From Parcubacteria group bacterium GW2011_GWD2_42_14 (GTDB lineage Bacteria; Patescibacteriota; Minisyncoccia; Phycocordibacterales; UBA12088), in assembly GCA_000998045.1 (NCBI GenBank), contig LCCS01000008.1:1-32550 (forward strand): a stretch of DNA of 32,550 nucleotides. Reading direction: 5' to 3'. The notes beneath the pieces are model-generated. The model searched no databases. It was not told the origin of the DNA and saw only the letters and a program-made list of their open reading frames with translations. Both the position numbers and the translations under genes were made by a program. Within the stretch, counting starts at the first letter, position 1. Each line of letters begins with the position of its first letter. Positions 1-8,862 of this stretch are shown in pieces.

Positions 1-257
1 CCATTGCAGCTGCATCACGACGGACGCGAGGCATGTGGGGATTTTTTGTGTATGCCATATGACGCTAGTATAGTGCGTCCAAGCTATTGAACCATTACGA
101 AAAGATTGACGAGATTATTTTTCTGTGCTAAGATTAAAAAATACATTAGATAGCAGTCCCGAATCATTGTCTAGACTGACTTAACCCATTTGAAAACGTT
201 GTTTTCAAAAGAACCTCGATATTTTTAGTAGAAGGCGCACAGATAACCTGTAGTTTT

Positions 258-1013
258 ATGAATACAAAAACAAAAAAAATAGTTGCACTTGTTCCGTGTC
301 ACAACGAAGCTGAAGGTGTGGAAAAAGTTGTACAGGGTTTCTTTGACGAAGTGAAGAAAAATACAGGCTACTCTCTAGAAGTAATTGTTATTGATAATAA
401 CTCCAATGACGCAACAGCGCAGGTGGCACGAGACGCTGGGGCAATAGTTATCCATGAAGCAAAAGTTGGAAAGGGTAACGCTATCAGAAAAGGTTTTGAG
501 TCTGTGCCACACGACGCTGACTACGTGGTCATGATTGACGGTGATAACACCTATCAGTCACACGAACTATTCCGACTTATTGAGCCTCTGAGCTCACGCT
601 TTTGTAACGTTGTGATAGGGTCACGACTAACGGGAAAAATATCCGAGGGCGCGATGTCCTCCTTTAACAGGTTTGGAAACTGGATGTTTTCTTTTCTTGT
701 ACGATTTTTTTATAATGCCAATGTGACCGATGTACTCACGGGGTATTTTGCATGGAATTACCAAGCTCTAATGCGTTTGCACCCACATCTCGTTGCTCGG
801 GACTTTGGGATAGAAATGGACATGGTGACCAAGATGGCTGTTTTGGGTGAAAGTATCTCTTGTGTACCCATTACTTATACGTACAGGAGCGGTGTATCAA
901 ACTTGCATCCTGTAAGAGATGGAATACGTATCTTGATGGTTTTTGTACGAAATCTATTTTGGAAATCAGATATGTCGTACGTGGTATTTACACCAAAACT
1001 ATTTAAGTCATAA
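258..1013 (+). CDS. GT2-family glycosyltransferase (dolichol-phosphate mannosyltransferase-like)
   Basis: N-term 'IVALVPCHNEAEGVEKVV', 'VIVIDNNSNDAT', 'DYVVMIDGDNTY' (GT-A DXD-like), typical of GT2/DPM1-like enzymes. Confidence 0.9.
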   Translation: MNTKTKKIVALVPCHNEAEGVEKVVQGFFDEVKKNTGYSLEVIVIDNNSNDATAQVARDAGAIVIHEAKVGKGNAIRKGFESVPHDADYVVMIDGDNTYQSHELFRLIEPLSSRFCNVVIGSRLTGKISEGAMSSFNRFGNWMFSFLVRFFYNANVTDVLTGYFAWNYQALMRLHPHLVARDFGIEMDMVTKMAVLGESISCVPITYTYRSGVSNLHPVRDGIRILMVFVRNLFWKSDMSYVVFTPKLFKS

Positions 1014-1026
1014 CGTAGCGTGTTGT

Positions 1027-2871
1027 ATGAAGATTACCTACGTCGCCATGAATTATCCACCTCATACTGGAGGTCTTGAACTTGTTGCACAAAAACAAGC
1101 GCAGAGTGCGCATGACGCAGGGCACGAGGTCACGGTGGTGACGTTTGCACATCAGCGAGAACAGTTAGGGGCAAATAATGAAAACGGCATAGTCGTAAAA
1201 CGGGTATTTGGTTTACATTTTTTTGAAACATATTTTGGGGTCCCATTTAGTATAGGAGGTGTAGGGATGATACGGACCCTTCGCAGAGAAGTGCGACGTG
1301 CGGATATCGTGCACCTGCATGACGTATTTTATATGACGTCGTGGTTTGCCTACCTGTTTGCACGTCTCTACCATAAGCCCATCCTGCTTACACAGCATGT
1401 TGCCTTAGTGGATCATCCAAGTCGCATTGTACGTAGTGTACAAAAACTGGTGTACCGTATATTTGGTACGCTCATTTTTAAGGCAAGCGAAGTCGTTATT
1501 GTGTATAATCCCATCGTCAAAAATTACTTGCTCCATGCCGGTGTGCCGGAGCAGAAACTACTTGAGGTGCGTAATGGTATAGATGTACATGCGTATGGTC
1601 GCGTGGGTAATGAAGAAAAAAACAAGCTCCGAGAAAAACTGGGTCTTCCACTCCACAAAACACTCATCCTTTTTGTGGGAAGATTTGTTCCCAAGAAAGG
1701 GTATAGGGAGTTGTACGAAGCTCGTGACAATGCGTTGTATGAAATTGTCTTCGTAGGCACGGGGATATTACCACACGCATGGTATCACGAGCCTGGGGTG
1801 CATATTCTTGGGGAACGTTCTCAACAAGAAATGAGTGATATATATACAGCGGCTGATATCTACGTAGCACCAACGAAGGGAGAGCTCTTTACCCTTGCAA
1901 TGCAAGAAGCTCTTGCAAGTGGTTTGCCAGTAATCACTACCTACGAAAAGGAGTATGATTCAGAAGATTTAGATACAAGCAAGATTGTACTCTGTAACCC
2001 AACCCCCAAGGAATTGAAGGACGAAATAATAAAATGCATTGCGGATACTGCACACATGGAGGACATGAGCGCATATTCACGTAGTCTTGCTGAGAATCGG
2101 TTTTCTTGGGATAAAAACATAGAAAGTGTACTTGCACTATATCGTACGCTGGAACAACGAAGTAAAATAGTGAAGGTTACGACGAGCTGGGATGATGGAC
2201 ATGTTCTTGATGTTCGTGTTGCAGAACTTCTTAAAACGTACGGCATACAAGGAACATTTTATATTGCTCCCCGTAACCATGAGTTGAAGGAAGAAGATCG
2301 GTTGAGTGATGAACAGATCAAAATGCTTGCTCAAGAATTTGAAATTGGAGCGCATACTATGTCACATCGATCGCTTGTACATCTCGAAGACAAAGATGCA
2401 TTTTTTGAAATTCGTGATTCACGCCAATACCTTGAAGCTTTGGTATCTAAAAAAATAACAAGCTTTTGTTACCCGCGAGGTGCCTATCAAAAGAAACACA
2501 TTACTATGGTCAAAGATGCTGGATTTTCACTTGCGCGTACGGTACAGCGTTTTTCTACTCGACCAGACCGAACTTCTGCGCTTGAAACGCACACATCTGT
2601 GCACACGTATGACCATTGGTCTGACGTATGGGGTGTCCTCGTGCTTGCTCGAGGTAATCTTCGAACGTTTTTTTCATTGTATCGAAAATGGGATAAAATT
2701 GCAGTTGCGATTTTTGAACGAGTACGAGAACAAGGGGGCGTGTTTCATTTGTGGGGGCACAGCGGGGAGCTGCGAGATCATAATGACTGGAATCGTTTAG
2801 AGAATGTTCTTCGGCATATTGGAGGACGAGAAGGCGTACAGTATGTAGATAACAAAGAAATCTATGGATAG
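1027..2871 (+). CDS. Fusion: GT4 glycosyltransferase (N-term) + polysaccharide deacetylase/CE4-like domain (C-term)
   Basis: Likely start is ATG 1027 (MKITYVAMNYPPHTGGLE) rather than 943. GT4 motifs 'FVGRFVPKKGYREL', 'PTKGELFTLAMQEALASGLPVI'; then 'VTTSWDDGHVLDVRVAELLKTYGIQGTFYIAP' and 'EIGAHTMSHRSL' (NodB-like). Confidence 0.88.
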   Translation: MKITYVAMNYPPHTGGLELVAQKQAQSAHDAGHEVTVVTFAHQREQLGANNENGIVVKRVFGLHFFETYFGVPFSIGGVGMIRTLRREVRRADIVHLHDVFYMTSWFAYLFARLYHKPILLTQHVALVDHPSRIVRSVQKLVYRIFGTLIFKASEVVIVYNPIVKNYLLHAGVPEQKLLEVRNGIDVHAYGRVGNEEKNKLREKLGLPLHKTLILFVGRFVPKKGYRELYEARDNALYEIVFVGTGILPHAWYHEPGVHILGERSQQEMSDIYTAADIYVAPTKGELFTLAMQEALASGLPVITTYEKEYDSEDLDTSKIVLCNPTPKELKDEIIKCIADTAHMEDMSAYSRSLAENRFSWDKNIESVLALYRTLEQRSKIVKVTTSWDDGHVLDVRVAELLKTYGIQGTFYIAPRNHELKEEDRLSDEQIKMLAQEFEIGAHTMSHRSLVHLEDKDAFFEIRDSRQYLEALVSKKITSFCYPRGAYQKKHITMVKDAGFSLARTVQRFSTRPDRTSALETHTSVHTYDHWSDVWGVLVLARGNLRTFFSLYRKWDKIAVAIFERVREQGGVFHLWGHSGELRDHNDWNRLENVLRHIGGREGVQYVDNKEIYG

Positions 2872-5092
2872 TAAAAAAACAGTCTTGTTTGTTGCTCCGT
2901 ACTTTCCTCCACACAGTGGAGGGGTGGAACGCTATGTTTCAGAGATAGTAAAAAATATAGATAAAGATACATGGAATCCTGTCGTACTTACGACAAGTGA
3001 CGGGGGGCAGGATACTCGTGAGGAGTTTGCGGGGTGTATGGTGCATCGTCTTCAATACGACTTTCAAGTATCAAACACACCTTTTTCATTTCAGTGGTTC
3101 TTGAAGGTGCGGTATCTTCTCCGGGATGTAGCACCAGATGTGGTGAATGTGCATATGCCAGTTCCAGGGTTAGGTGATGTGACGGCACTCGTTCTGCCTC
3201 GCGCAATTCCGCTTGTGGTGACGTATCACGGAGAAAGTATGAAAAAGGGTTCACTTGTTGCTGATGTGCTGGTATGGCTGTACGAACATGTACTGCTTCG
3301 TTATGTGCTCCACAGAGCACGACACATCATTTGTTCTTCAGATTCTATACGTCTCCATTTCCTCAAATCGTACATGCATAAAAGTACCACCATACTCCCG
3401 GGAGTTGATACGGAAGTATTTGTTCCCAATGAAAAAATAAAGAACAGCAAGCCAACGGTGTTGTTTGTCGCGGGACTTGGTAAAGGTGACGACCATAAGG
3501 GGTTGAAAATTCTGCTACGAGCTATAAAAAAAGTGCGAGCTGTCATACCTGATGTACAGCTTGTTGTGGTGGGGGATGGTACGAGAAGATCGTACTTTGA
3601 AAAAAAAGTTATTGAACGTGGACTGGAAGAGGTGGTGCAATTTAAGGGGAGACTTCATGGTCGAGCACTGGTGGAAGAATACCAAAAAGCGCATCTTTTT
3701 GTATTGCCGACAAAGAACGAAAGTTTCGGTATGGTTATTGCTGAGGCGATGGCAACAGGGTTACCTGTAGTCAGTACCCAGGTTGGTGGTGTTCCGCTTT
3801 TGGTTGACACGGGGGTCACCGGCACGTTAGTGGAGGTGGATGATACGAGTGCACTCACTGCGGAAATTATTTCGTTCCTTAGAGACCCTGAAAAAAGCAC
3901 TGCATTTGGTATTGCGGGAAGAAAAAAAGTCGAAGAAGGATTTAGTTGGGTACAGCGCGCAAAGGCATATGCAACTGTGTTTACTGAAGCAGAGACGCGA
4001 CACCAGACCATTGCACATATCGTTGGGTATTACCCACCTCACCTCGGTGGTATGGAAGTGGTCGCCAGTGAGGTTGCAAAAGAGCTTGCGCGCAAAGGGT
4101 ATGATGTTCGTGTTTTTACCAGTACCTTGGGGGGGAAAATAGTAGAAACCGTCGAACGGCATAAGAATTACATTCTACGCAGACTACAGAGTAGCGAGTT
4201 TGCACATACGCCGATTTTGTGGAGCTTACCTTTTCATCTTTTGGTATTGCCACAAGGCACCATACTCCACGTGCACCTTGCGCAAGCAGGCATTCCTGAG
4301 ATTGCATTACTTGTTGCAAAGATACGAGGCTTCCGTACAGTGATACATTTTCATCTTGATGTTGAACCTTCTGGGAAACTTGGTCCGCTGTTTCTTCAGT
4401 ATAAAAAACACGTACTCGGTATTGTGTTGCGCAGAGCTGACCGTGTTCTTACCTTCTCAGAGGAACAGAAGGAGTTTATACATACCACGTATGCGGTTCA
4501 GAGGGATGTCATCCACACCATCCCGAATGGAATAGGGTCTGTATATTTTAAGATTATGCATACAAAAAAAAGTGACGTGGTACGCCTTTTGAGTGTGGGA
4601 CGTCTCACTGTACAAAAACGAATTGATAGAATAATAGCAATGTTCCCGCTCCTTACGTTTGACGCAAAGCTTACTATTGTGGGAGAAGGTGAAGACAGAG
4701 AAGCATTAGAAATACTTGCTGCAAAAACAGCTCCTAAAAAAGTAATTTTTACAGGTAAAAAATCACCAAAGCAGGTACGTAATCACTATCGTAATGCGGA
4801 CATCTTCCTCATCCCTTCAGATAAGGAGGGCATGCCTATGGTAGTGCTTGAGGCTATGGCTGCAGGTGTTCCTGTTGTTGCTTCAAATGTGTTCGGGCTC
4901 CGTGAGGTGGTTGGAGGTGTAGGTGAGTTGGTAGATAACCCTAGCCCAGAGTCGTTTGCAAATACACTCAATGTCTTAGTACGAGATGAAGAGAAACGTA
5001 ATGCAATGCGAGAACGAGGGAGAGCTTTTACGCGTGAACTCTCTTGGCCGGTAGTCGTATCTAAAATCGAAGTGGTGTACACAAATATATGA
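2864..5092 (+). CDS. Tandem double GT4 (two complete GT-B glycosyltransferase modules in one polypeptide)
   Basis: Two starts of the fold: 'VLFVAPYFPPHSGGVERYV' and 'IAHIVGYYPPHLGGMEVVA'; two donor-site motifs: 'ESFGMVIAEAMATGLPVVSTQVGG' and 'EGMPMVVLEAMAAGVPVVASNVFG'. Confidence 0.88.
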   Translation: MDSKKTVLFVAPYFPPHSGGVERYVSEIVKNIDKDTWNPVVLTTSDGGQDTREEFAGCMVHRLQYDFQVSNTPFSFQWFLKVRYLLRDVAPDVVNVHMPVPGLGDVTALVLPRAIPLVVTYHGESMKKGSLVADVLVWLYEHVLLRYVLHRARHIICSSDSIRLHFLKSYMHKSTTILPGVDTEVFVPNEKIKNSKPTVLFVAGLGKGDDHKGLKILLRAIKKVRAVIPDVQLVVVGDGTRRSYFEKKVIERGLEEVVQFKGRLHGRALVEEYQKAHLFVLPTKNESFGMVIAEAMATGLPVVSTQVGGVPLLVDTGVTGTLVEVDDTSALTAEIISFLRDPEKSTAFGIAGRKKVEEGFSWVQRAKAYATVFTEAETRHQTIAHIVGYYPPHLGGMEVVASEVAKELARKGYDVRVFTSTLGGKIVETVERHKNYILRRLQSSEFAHTPILWSLPFHLLVLPQGTILHVHLAQAGIPEIALLVAKIRGFRTVIHFHLDVEPSGKLGPLFLQYKKHVLGIVLRRADRVLTFSEEQKEFIHTTYAVQRDVIHTIPNGIGSVYFKIMHTKKSDVVRLLSVGRLTVQKRIDRIIAMFPLLTFDAKLTIVGEGEDREALEILAAKTAPKKVIFTGKKSPKQVRNHYRNADIFLIPSDKEGMPMVVLEAMAAGVPVVASNVFGLREVVGGVGELVDNPSPESFANTLNVLVRDEEKRNAMRERGRAFTRELSWPVVVSKIEVVYTNI

Positions 5093-7485
5093 GCATACGA
5101 GAATTACGTGTTACAAAAAAAACATTTCTTCACGTAAGTGTTGCGTGGATGGTTTTGTTTGTGTTGCTTGCAAGTACCTCGCTTAATCCATTCGGAATTC
5201 TATACCTTGTCGGTATTCCACTCATGGTATTTTTTCCTGGGTACCTCACGGTTTTGATGCTACCTCTCGACAAACTCAATAGTGCCTCGCGCACAGTTTT
5301 TTCTGTAGGGTTGAGTATCCTATGGCTTCTTACGATAGGTTTGTTTGGAAACTGGGTTTTGCCGTATCTCTCAGTAGATCGCCCACTAGATACAGCATCT
5401 ATTCTTTTTGAGATGGTGGTGCTCATAGGCACGCTTGTATATATGGTATATCAGAGATTTACTCCTCGGTTCATAACCGTACCTCGCTATGTAGTAGGAC
5501 ACACACGTTTTGATGTGGTCGTAGTGTGCATAGCAGGCGCTTTTTTTGTTCTCAGTATTGTAGGACCACTTCGTCTCAACAATGGAGGAGGGAATGAGTA
5601 TGTTATGGCACTTCTCTTTGGACTATCCCTTTTCAGTGTATACCTGTTTCGAAATGCAGAGAGAGTAAGTACCAACGTGCTACCCTTCCTCATCTATCTC
5701 GTCTCCCTTGCGTTACTTCTCATGACTTCGCTTCGAGGGTGGTTTATTTCAGGTCATGATATTCAGCGTGAGTTTTTTGTGTTTCAACTTGCCAAAAACG
5801 CGGGACTCTGGAGCCATTCCATGTATGTCGATGCATACAATGCATGTCTCTCTATTACGATACTACCTACCATGCTTGCTAATGCTTTGCATGTACCCGA
5901 TGTGTATGTGTATAAGGTTGTTTTTCAGATGATTTTTGCACTCGTAGCGGTTATCGTTTTTCTCCTTAGTCGAAAATGGTTAGAACAAAAAACAGCGGTG
6001 CTTGCAACTCTCTTCTTTGTCATATTCCCAACCTTCTTTCAAGATATGCCTTTTCTTGTGCGCCAAGAGATAGCATTCCTCTTTTTTGGGCTCATGCTTC
6101 TCGTGCTCTTTGAGGAAGCAATAGTGCTCTGGCTTCGGCAGGCAATCTTTATGTGTATGGGAATAGGAGTTATTTTGTCCCACTACTCTACGACATACAC
6201 GGTACTGTTTATCTTTGGGTTGGTAAGTATCTCTATGGTGTTTTTAGCTAAGACGGGGGTAGGTGCTGCACGTACCTTGGCACGTATCTCACCTGCAAAT
6301 GTGCAATTCTTCTCACAGAAAAAAATAACCGTAACCATGGTGACCGTTCTCTTTCTGCTCAGTGTGCTTTGGACTAGTGTCATCACTGACACTGACGGAC
6401 ACGTCAAAGAGGTCGCAGGTAATATTTGGTACGCGATTCAAGGAGGTTTTGATGGGAGCGCACATTCTCCTGATGTGTTTGTCTTCTTTACATTTTCTCG
6501 AGGCACCACGCACAAAACCCTTCCAGAGTATGTGAGTACTGTAGTCAACGAGATGCGCGAAGAAAATCCTGATAGGTACTATGCTTCAAGTACATATGAA
6601 ATGTATCGGTTCTCTCCGAGAGTAGAGCAAGAAGTCCCTCCTACCGCACTTGGTGCGGTAGCTTTTGGTAGCATACCCCTTGGTGAGCTTGTCATTAGCT
6701 TTGGAAAAGTATTGGCGAAGGTGATGCAGGTGACTGTGCCTATAGGATTGCTCTTCGTGCTCTTTCGTAAAAAATGGATACGAAATGTGGACGGGGAGAT
6801 GTATTTACTGGCTGTGTATAGTATCGTGTTTATCGTGCTCTGTATCGTGGTACCTCTGCTTTCACGAGAGTACGGCGTGTTCCGCGCTATGCAACAATCC
6901 ATGTTTGTTTTAGCTCCTTTTATGGTGGTTGGTACGCTTGTAGTCGCAAAAGGTTTTGCATGGATAGCAGAATGGTGGTTCGCATTGTTTAAACTCACTC
7001 CTCGACAGATAGATACTGAGTACGTGTTTCGCTTCTCGGGACTTCTGATGATTCTTTTCTTTCTGTATGCGACAGGTTTCTTGACCCAGCTGGTGGGAGG
7101 CAATATCCCTGCAGTACATCTCAACAACCTGGGAAATGATTTTGACCACTATGTCGTTACTCCTGATGAAGCAGTTGCTATTGAGTGGCTGGAAAGCAGG
7201 GTGGAAGAAGACCGAAAACGTACTGGCATGGTGCCTCTCATACATGCTGATAGGTTTGGTAAAAAGAAGCTGGAAGCGGTAGTTGAGACGCCAATTTCAG
7301 GAGATATTTTTCCCGGAAGTATTCAGAAAGATGCATATGTTTTTGTCGGACCCGCAGTGCTCAAGGGAAGAGTCGCAGTCCTTATGTATGATGGAGATTT
7401 GTTGCGGTATGAGTATCCTGTAGAGTTTCTGGAAAAAAACAAAGAAGTGGTGTTTAGAAACGCTACGGTTCGTATATATAAGTAG
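5089..7485 (+). CDS. Large multi-pass membrane protein, possibly DUF2206/GT39-like
   Basis: About a dozen hydrophobic segments and a soluble C-terminus; overlaps the upstream stop by 4 nt and lies in a GT cluster. Family assignment is tentative. Confidence 0.65.
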   Translation: MSIRELRVTKKTFLHVSVAWMVLFVLLASTSLNPFGILYLVGIPLMVFFPGYLTVLMLPLDKLNSASRTVFSVGLSILWLLTIGLFGNWVLPYLSVDRPLDTASILFEMVVLIGTLVYMVYQRFTPRFITVPRYVVGHTRFDVVVVCIAGAFFVLSIVGPLRLNNGGGNEYVMALLFGLSLFSVYLFRNAERVSTNVLPFLIYLVSLALLLMTSLRGWFISGHDIQREFFVFQLAKNAGLWSHSMYVDAYNACLSITILPTMLANALHVPDVYVYKVVFQMIFALVAVIVFLLSRKWLEQKTAVLATLFFVIFPTFFQDMPFLVRQEIAFLFFGLMLLVLFEEAIVLWLRQAIFMCMGIGVILSHYSTTYTVLFIFGLVSISMVFLAKTGVGAARTLARISPANVQFFSQKKITVTMVTVLFLLSVLWTSVITDTDGHVKEVAGNIWYAIQGGFDGSAHSPDVFVFFTFSRGTTHKTLPEYVSTVVNEMREENPDRYYASSTYEMYRFSPRVEQEVPPTALGAVAFGSIPLGELVISFGKVLAKVMQVTVPIGLLFVLFRKKWIRNVDGEMYLLAVYSIVFIVLCIVVPLLSREYGVFRAMQQSMFVLAPFMVVGTLVVAKGFAWIAEWWFALFKLTPRQIDTEYVFRFSGLLMILFFLYATGFLTQLVGGNIPAVHLNNLGNDFDHYVVTPDEAVAIEWLESRVEEDRKRTGMVPLIHADRFGKKKLEAVVETPISGDIFPGSIQKDAYVFVGPAVLKGRVAVLMYDGDLLRYEYPVEFLEKNKEVVFRNATVRIYK

Positions 7486-7494
7486 ACTGCTTAC

Positions 7495-7617
7495 TAATTT
7501 GAAATTTTTAATTTACAATTTGTAATGAATTTTTCAATGATTAAATTTGAAAAAATACGTTTTACTTAAAAAATTAAAGCATTAATGCGTTCAATAAAAA
7601 TTAAAAATTTCAAATTA
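7495..7617. repeat. AT-rich element bounded by a 20-bp perfect inverted repeat
   Basis: 7495-7514 TAATTTGAAATTTTTAATTT and 7598-7617 AAATTAAAAATTTCAAATTA are exact reverse complements. Confidence 0.8.
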
Positions 7618-7670
7618 AAAATTACTGTTATGACCCACGAGAAGTGTAGAATTGAAAAAAGTTAAATGGT

Positions 7671-8858
7671 ATGAAAATATTACGCATTACGAGTCTGGGA
7701 TATGAGAGTGGTGGAGCTGAAAACAGTATGGTTTTGCTTAACCCTTTACTCACCACAATGGGGCATACCGTTAAAATTTTATCGAGTGATGCGGGAAAGG
7801 AAATGACGCACTTCAGTGACTTCGAGTTTCTTGCACTTGAGCCCCAGCCATTTTTATTGCGCATATTCTATAGAGCATGGTACCCGCATTCCTACCGCGC
7901 ACTCAAAAAGGTACTACGTACCTATAAACCAGATATTGTGCAGTTGCACACTATGTACTCGGTTTCGCCGTCTGTCTTGTTCTTGCTTAAAGACTACCCT
8001 ACGATAATGACCGTCCATGGTGCGGAGGAGTATACATCAAACTTACTCTTGTGGGCATACCCGAGAAATTTCTTTAAAAAAGGTACCGAGGTGTTTGAGA
8101 AGCAATATCTGAATATCCGAGGATGGGTACATTTTCTGTATAACAAGTTTGTTGTACGACCTGTTTACAAGTATGCATGTAAGAATGTAGATACGTTTTT
8201 GGTAATGAGTAGCTACATGCAAGACAAGTTGCGCGAAGAGGGGATAGAAAGTGTGTGTATACAGAATGCGACAGAACTATTTGCATACAAAGAAATTGAG
8301 AAGAGCCATAAAAATATCTTGTACGCAGGCAGGCTTGAAAAGATTAAAGGTGTGGAGTATCTCTTGCAGGCTATGTCGTGTGTCGTAAAGGCAGAACCGG
8401 AAGTGACGCTCACCATAGCAGGAGAAGGTGAGTATCGAGGTGTCTTGGAAGATGTGGCGCGAGAGCTTGGTGTAGAAAAGAGTGTCACCTTTGTAGGTCA
8501 TAAAACAAGAGACGAACTCCGAGAGTTGTACGAGTACGCAACAGTAGTTGTTGTTCCGTCTGTATGGCCTGAGCCTTTTGGGAAAGTGGGAATTGAAGCG
8601 ATGAGTGTCGGTAGACCTGTTATCGGAAGTGATGTCGGGGGTGTTTCTGAATGGCTCAAAGATGGAGCAACGGGTTTCTTGGTACCGCCTCGCTCTGCTG
8701 AGGCACTTGCTGAAAAGTGTCTGCTTCTTTTTCGAGACACAGAACTTCTTACAAGATTATCAAAACAGGCAGTACAAAACGCTCAAGCATTTTCGATTGA
8801 GGTGTATGCCTCACGTGTCGTAGAGCTGTACGAGTCTATACGACAAAAGTATCAGTAA
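7671..8858 (+). CDS. GT4-family glycosyltransferase
   Basis: 'ILRITSLGYESGGAENSMVLL', 'YAGRLEKIKGVEYLLQAM', 'EPFGKVGIEAMSVGRPVIGSDVGG'. Confidence 0.9.
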   Translation: MKILRITSLGYESGGAENSMVLLNPLLTTMGHTVKILSSDAGKEMTHFSDFEFLALEPQPFLLRIFYRAWYPHSYRALKKVLRTYKPDIVQLHTMYSVSPSVLFLLKDYPTIMTVHGAEEYTSNLLLWAYPRNFFKKGTEVFEKQYLNIRGWVHFLYNKFVVRPVYKYACKNVDTFLVMSSYMQDKLREEGIESVCIQNATELFAYKEIEKSHKNILYAGRLEKIKGVEYLLQAMSCVVKAEPEVTLTIAGEGEYRGVLEDVARELGVEKSVTFVGHKTRDELRELYEYATVVVVPSVWPEPFGKVGIEAMSVGRPVIGSDVGGVSEWLKDGATGFLVPPRSAEALAEKCLLLFRDTELLTRLSKQAVQNAQAFSIEVYASRVVELYESIRQKYQ

Positions 8859-8862
8859 GAAG

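Noticed and set aside
943-1026. Upstream start of the GT4-deacetylase ORF
   Set aside because: Would overlap the GT2 gene by 71 nt and adds non-homologous residues before the canonical MKITYVAMNYPPHTGG start.
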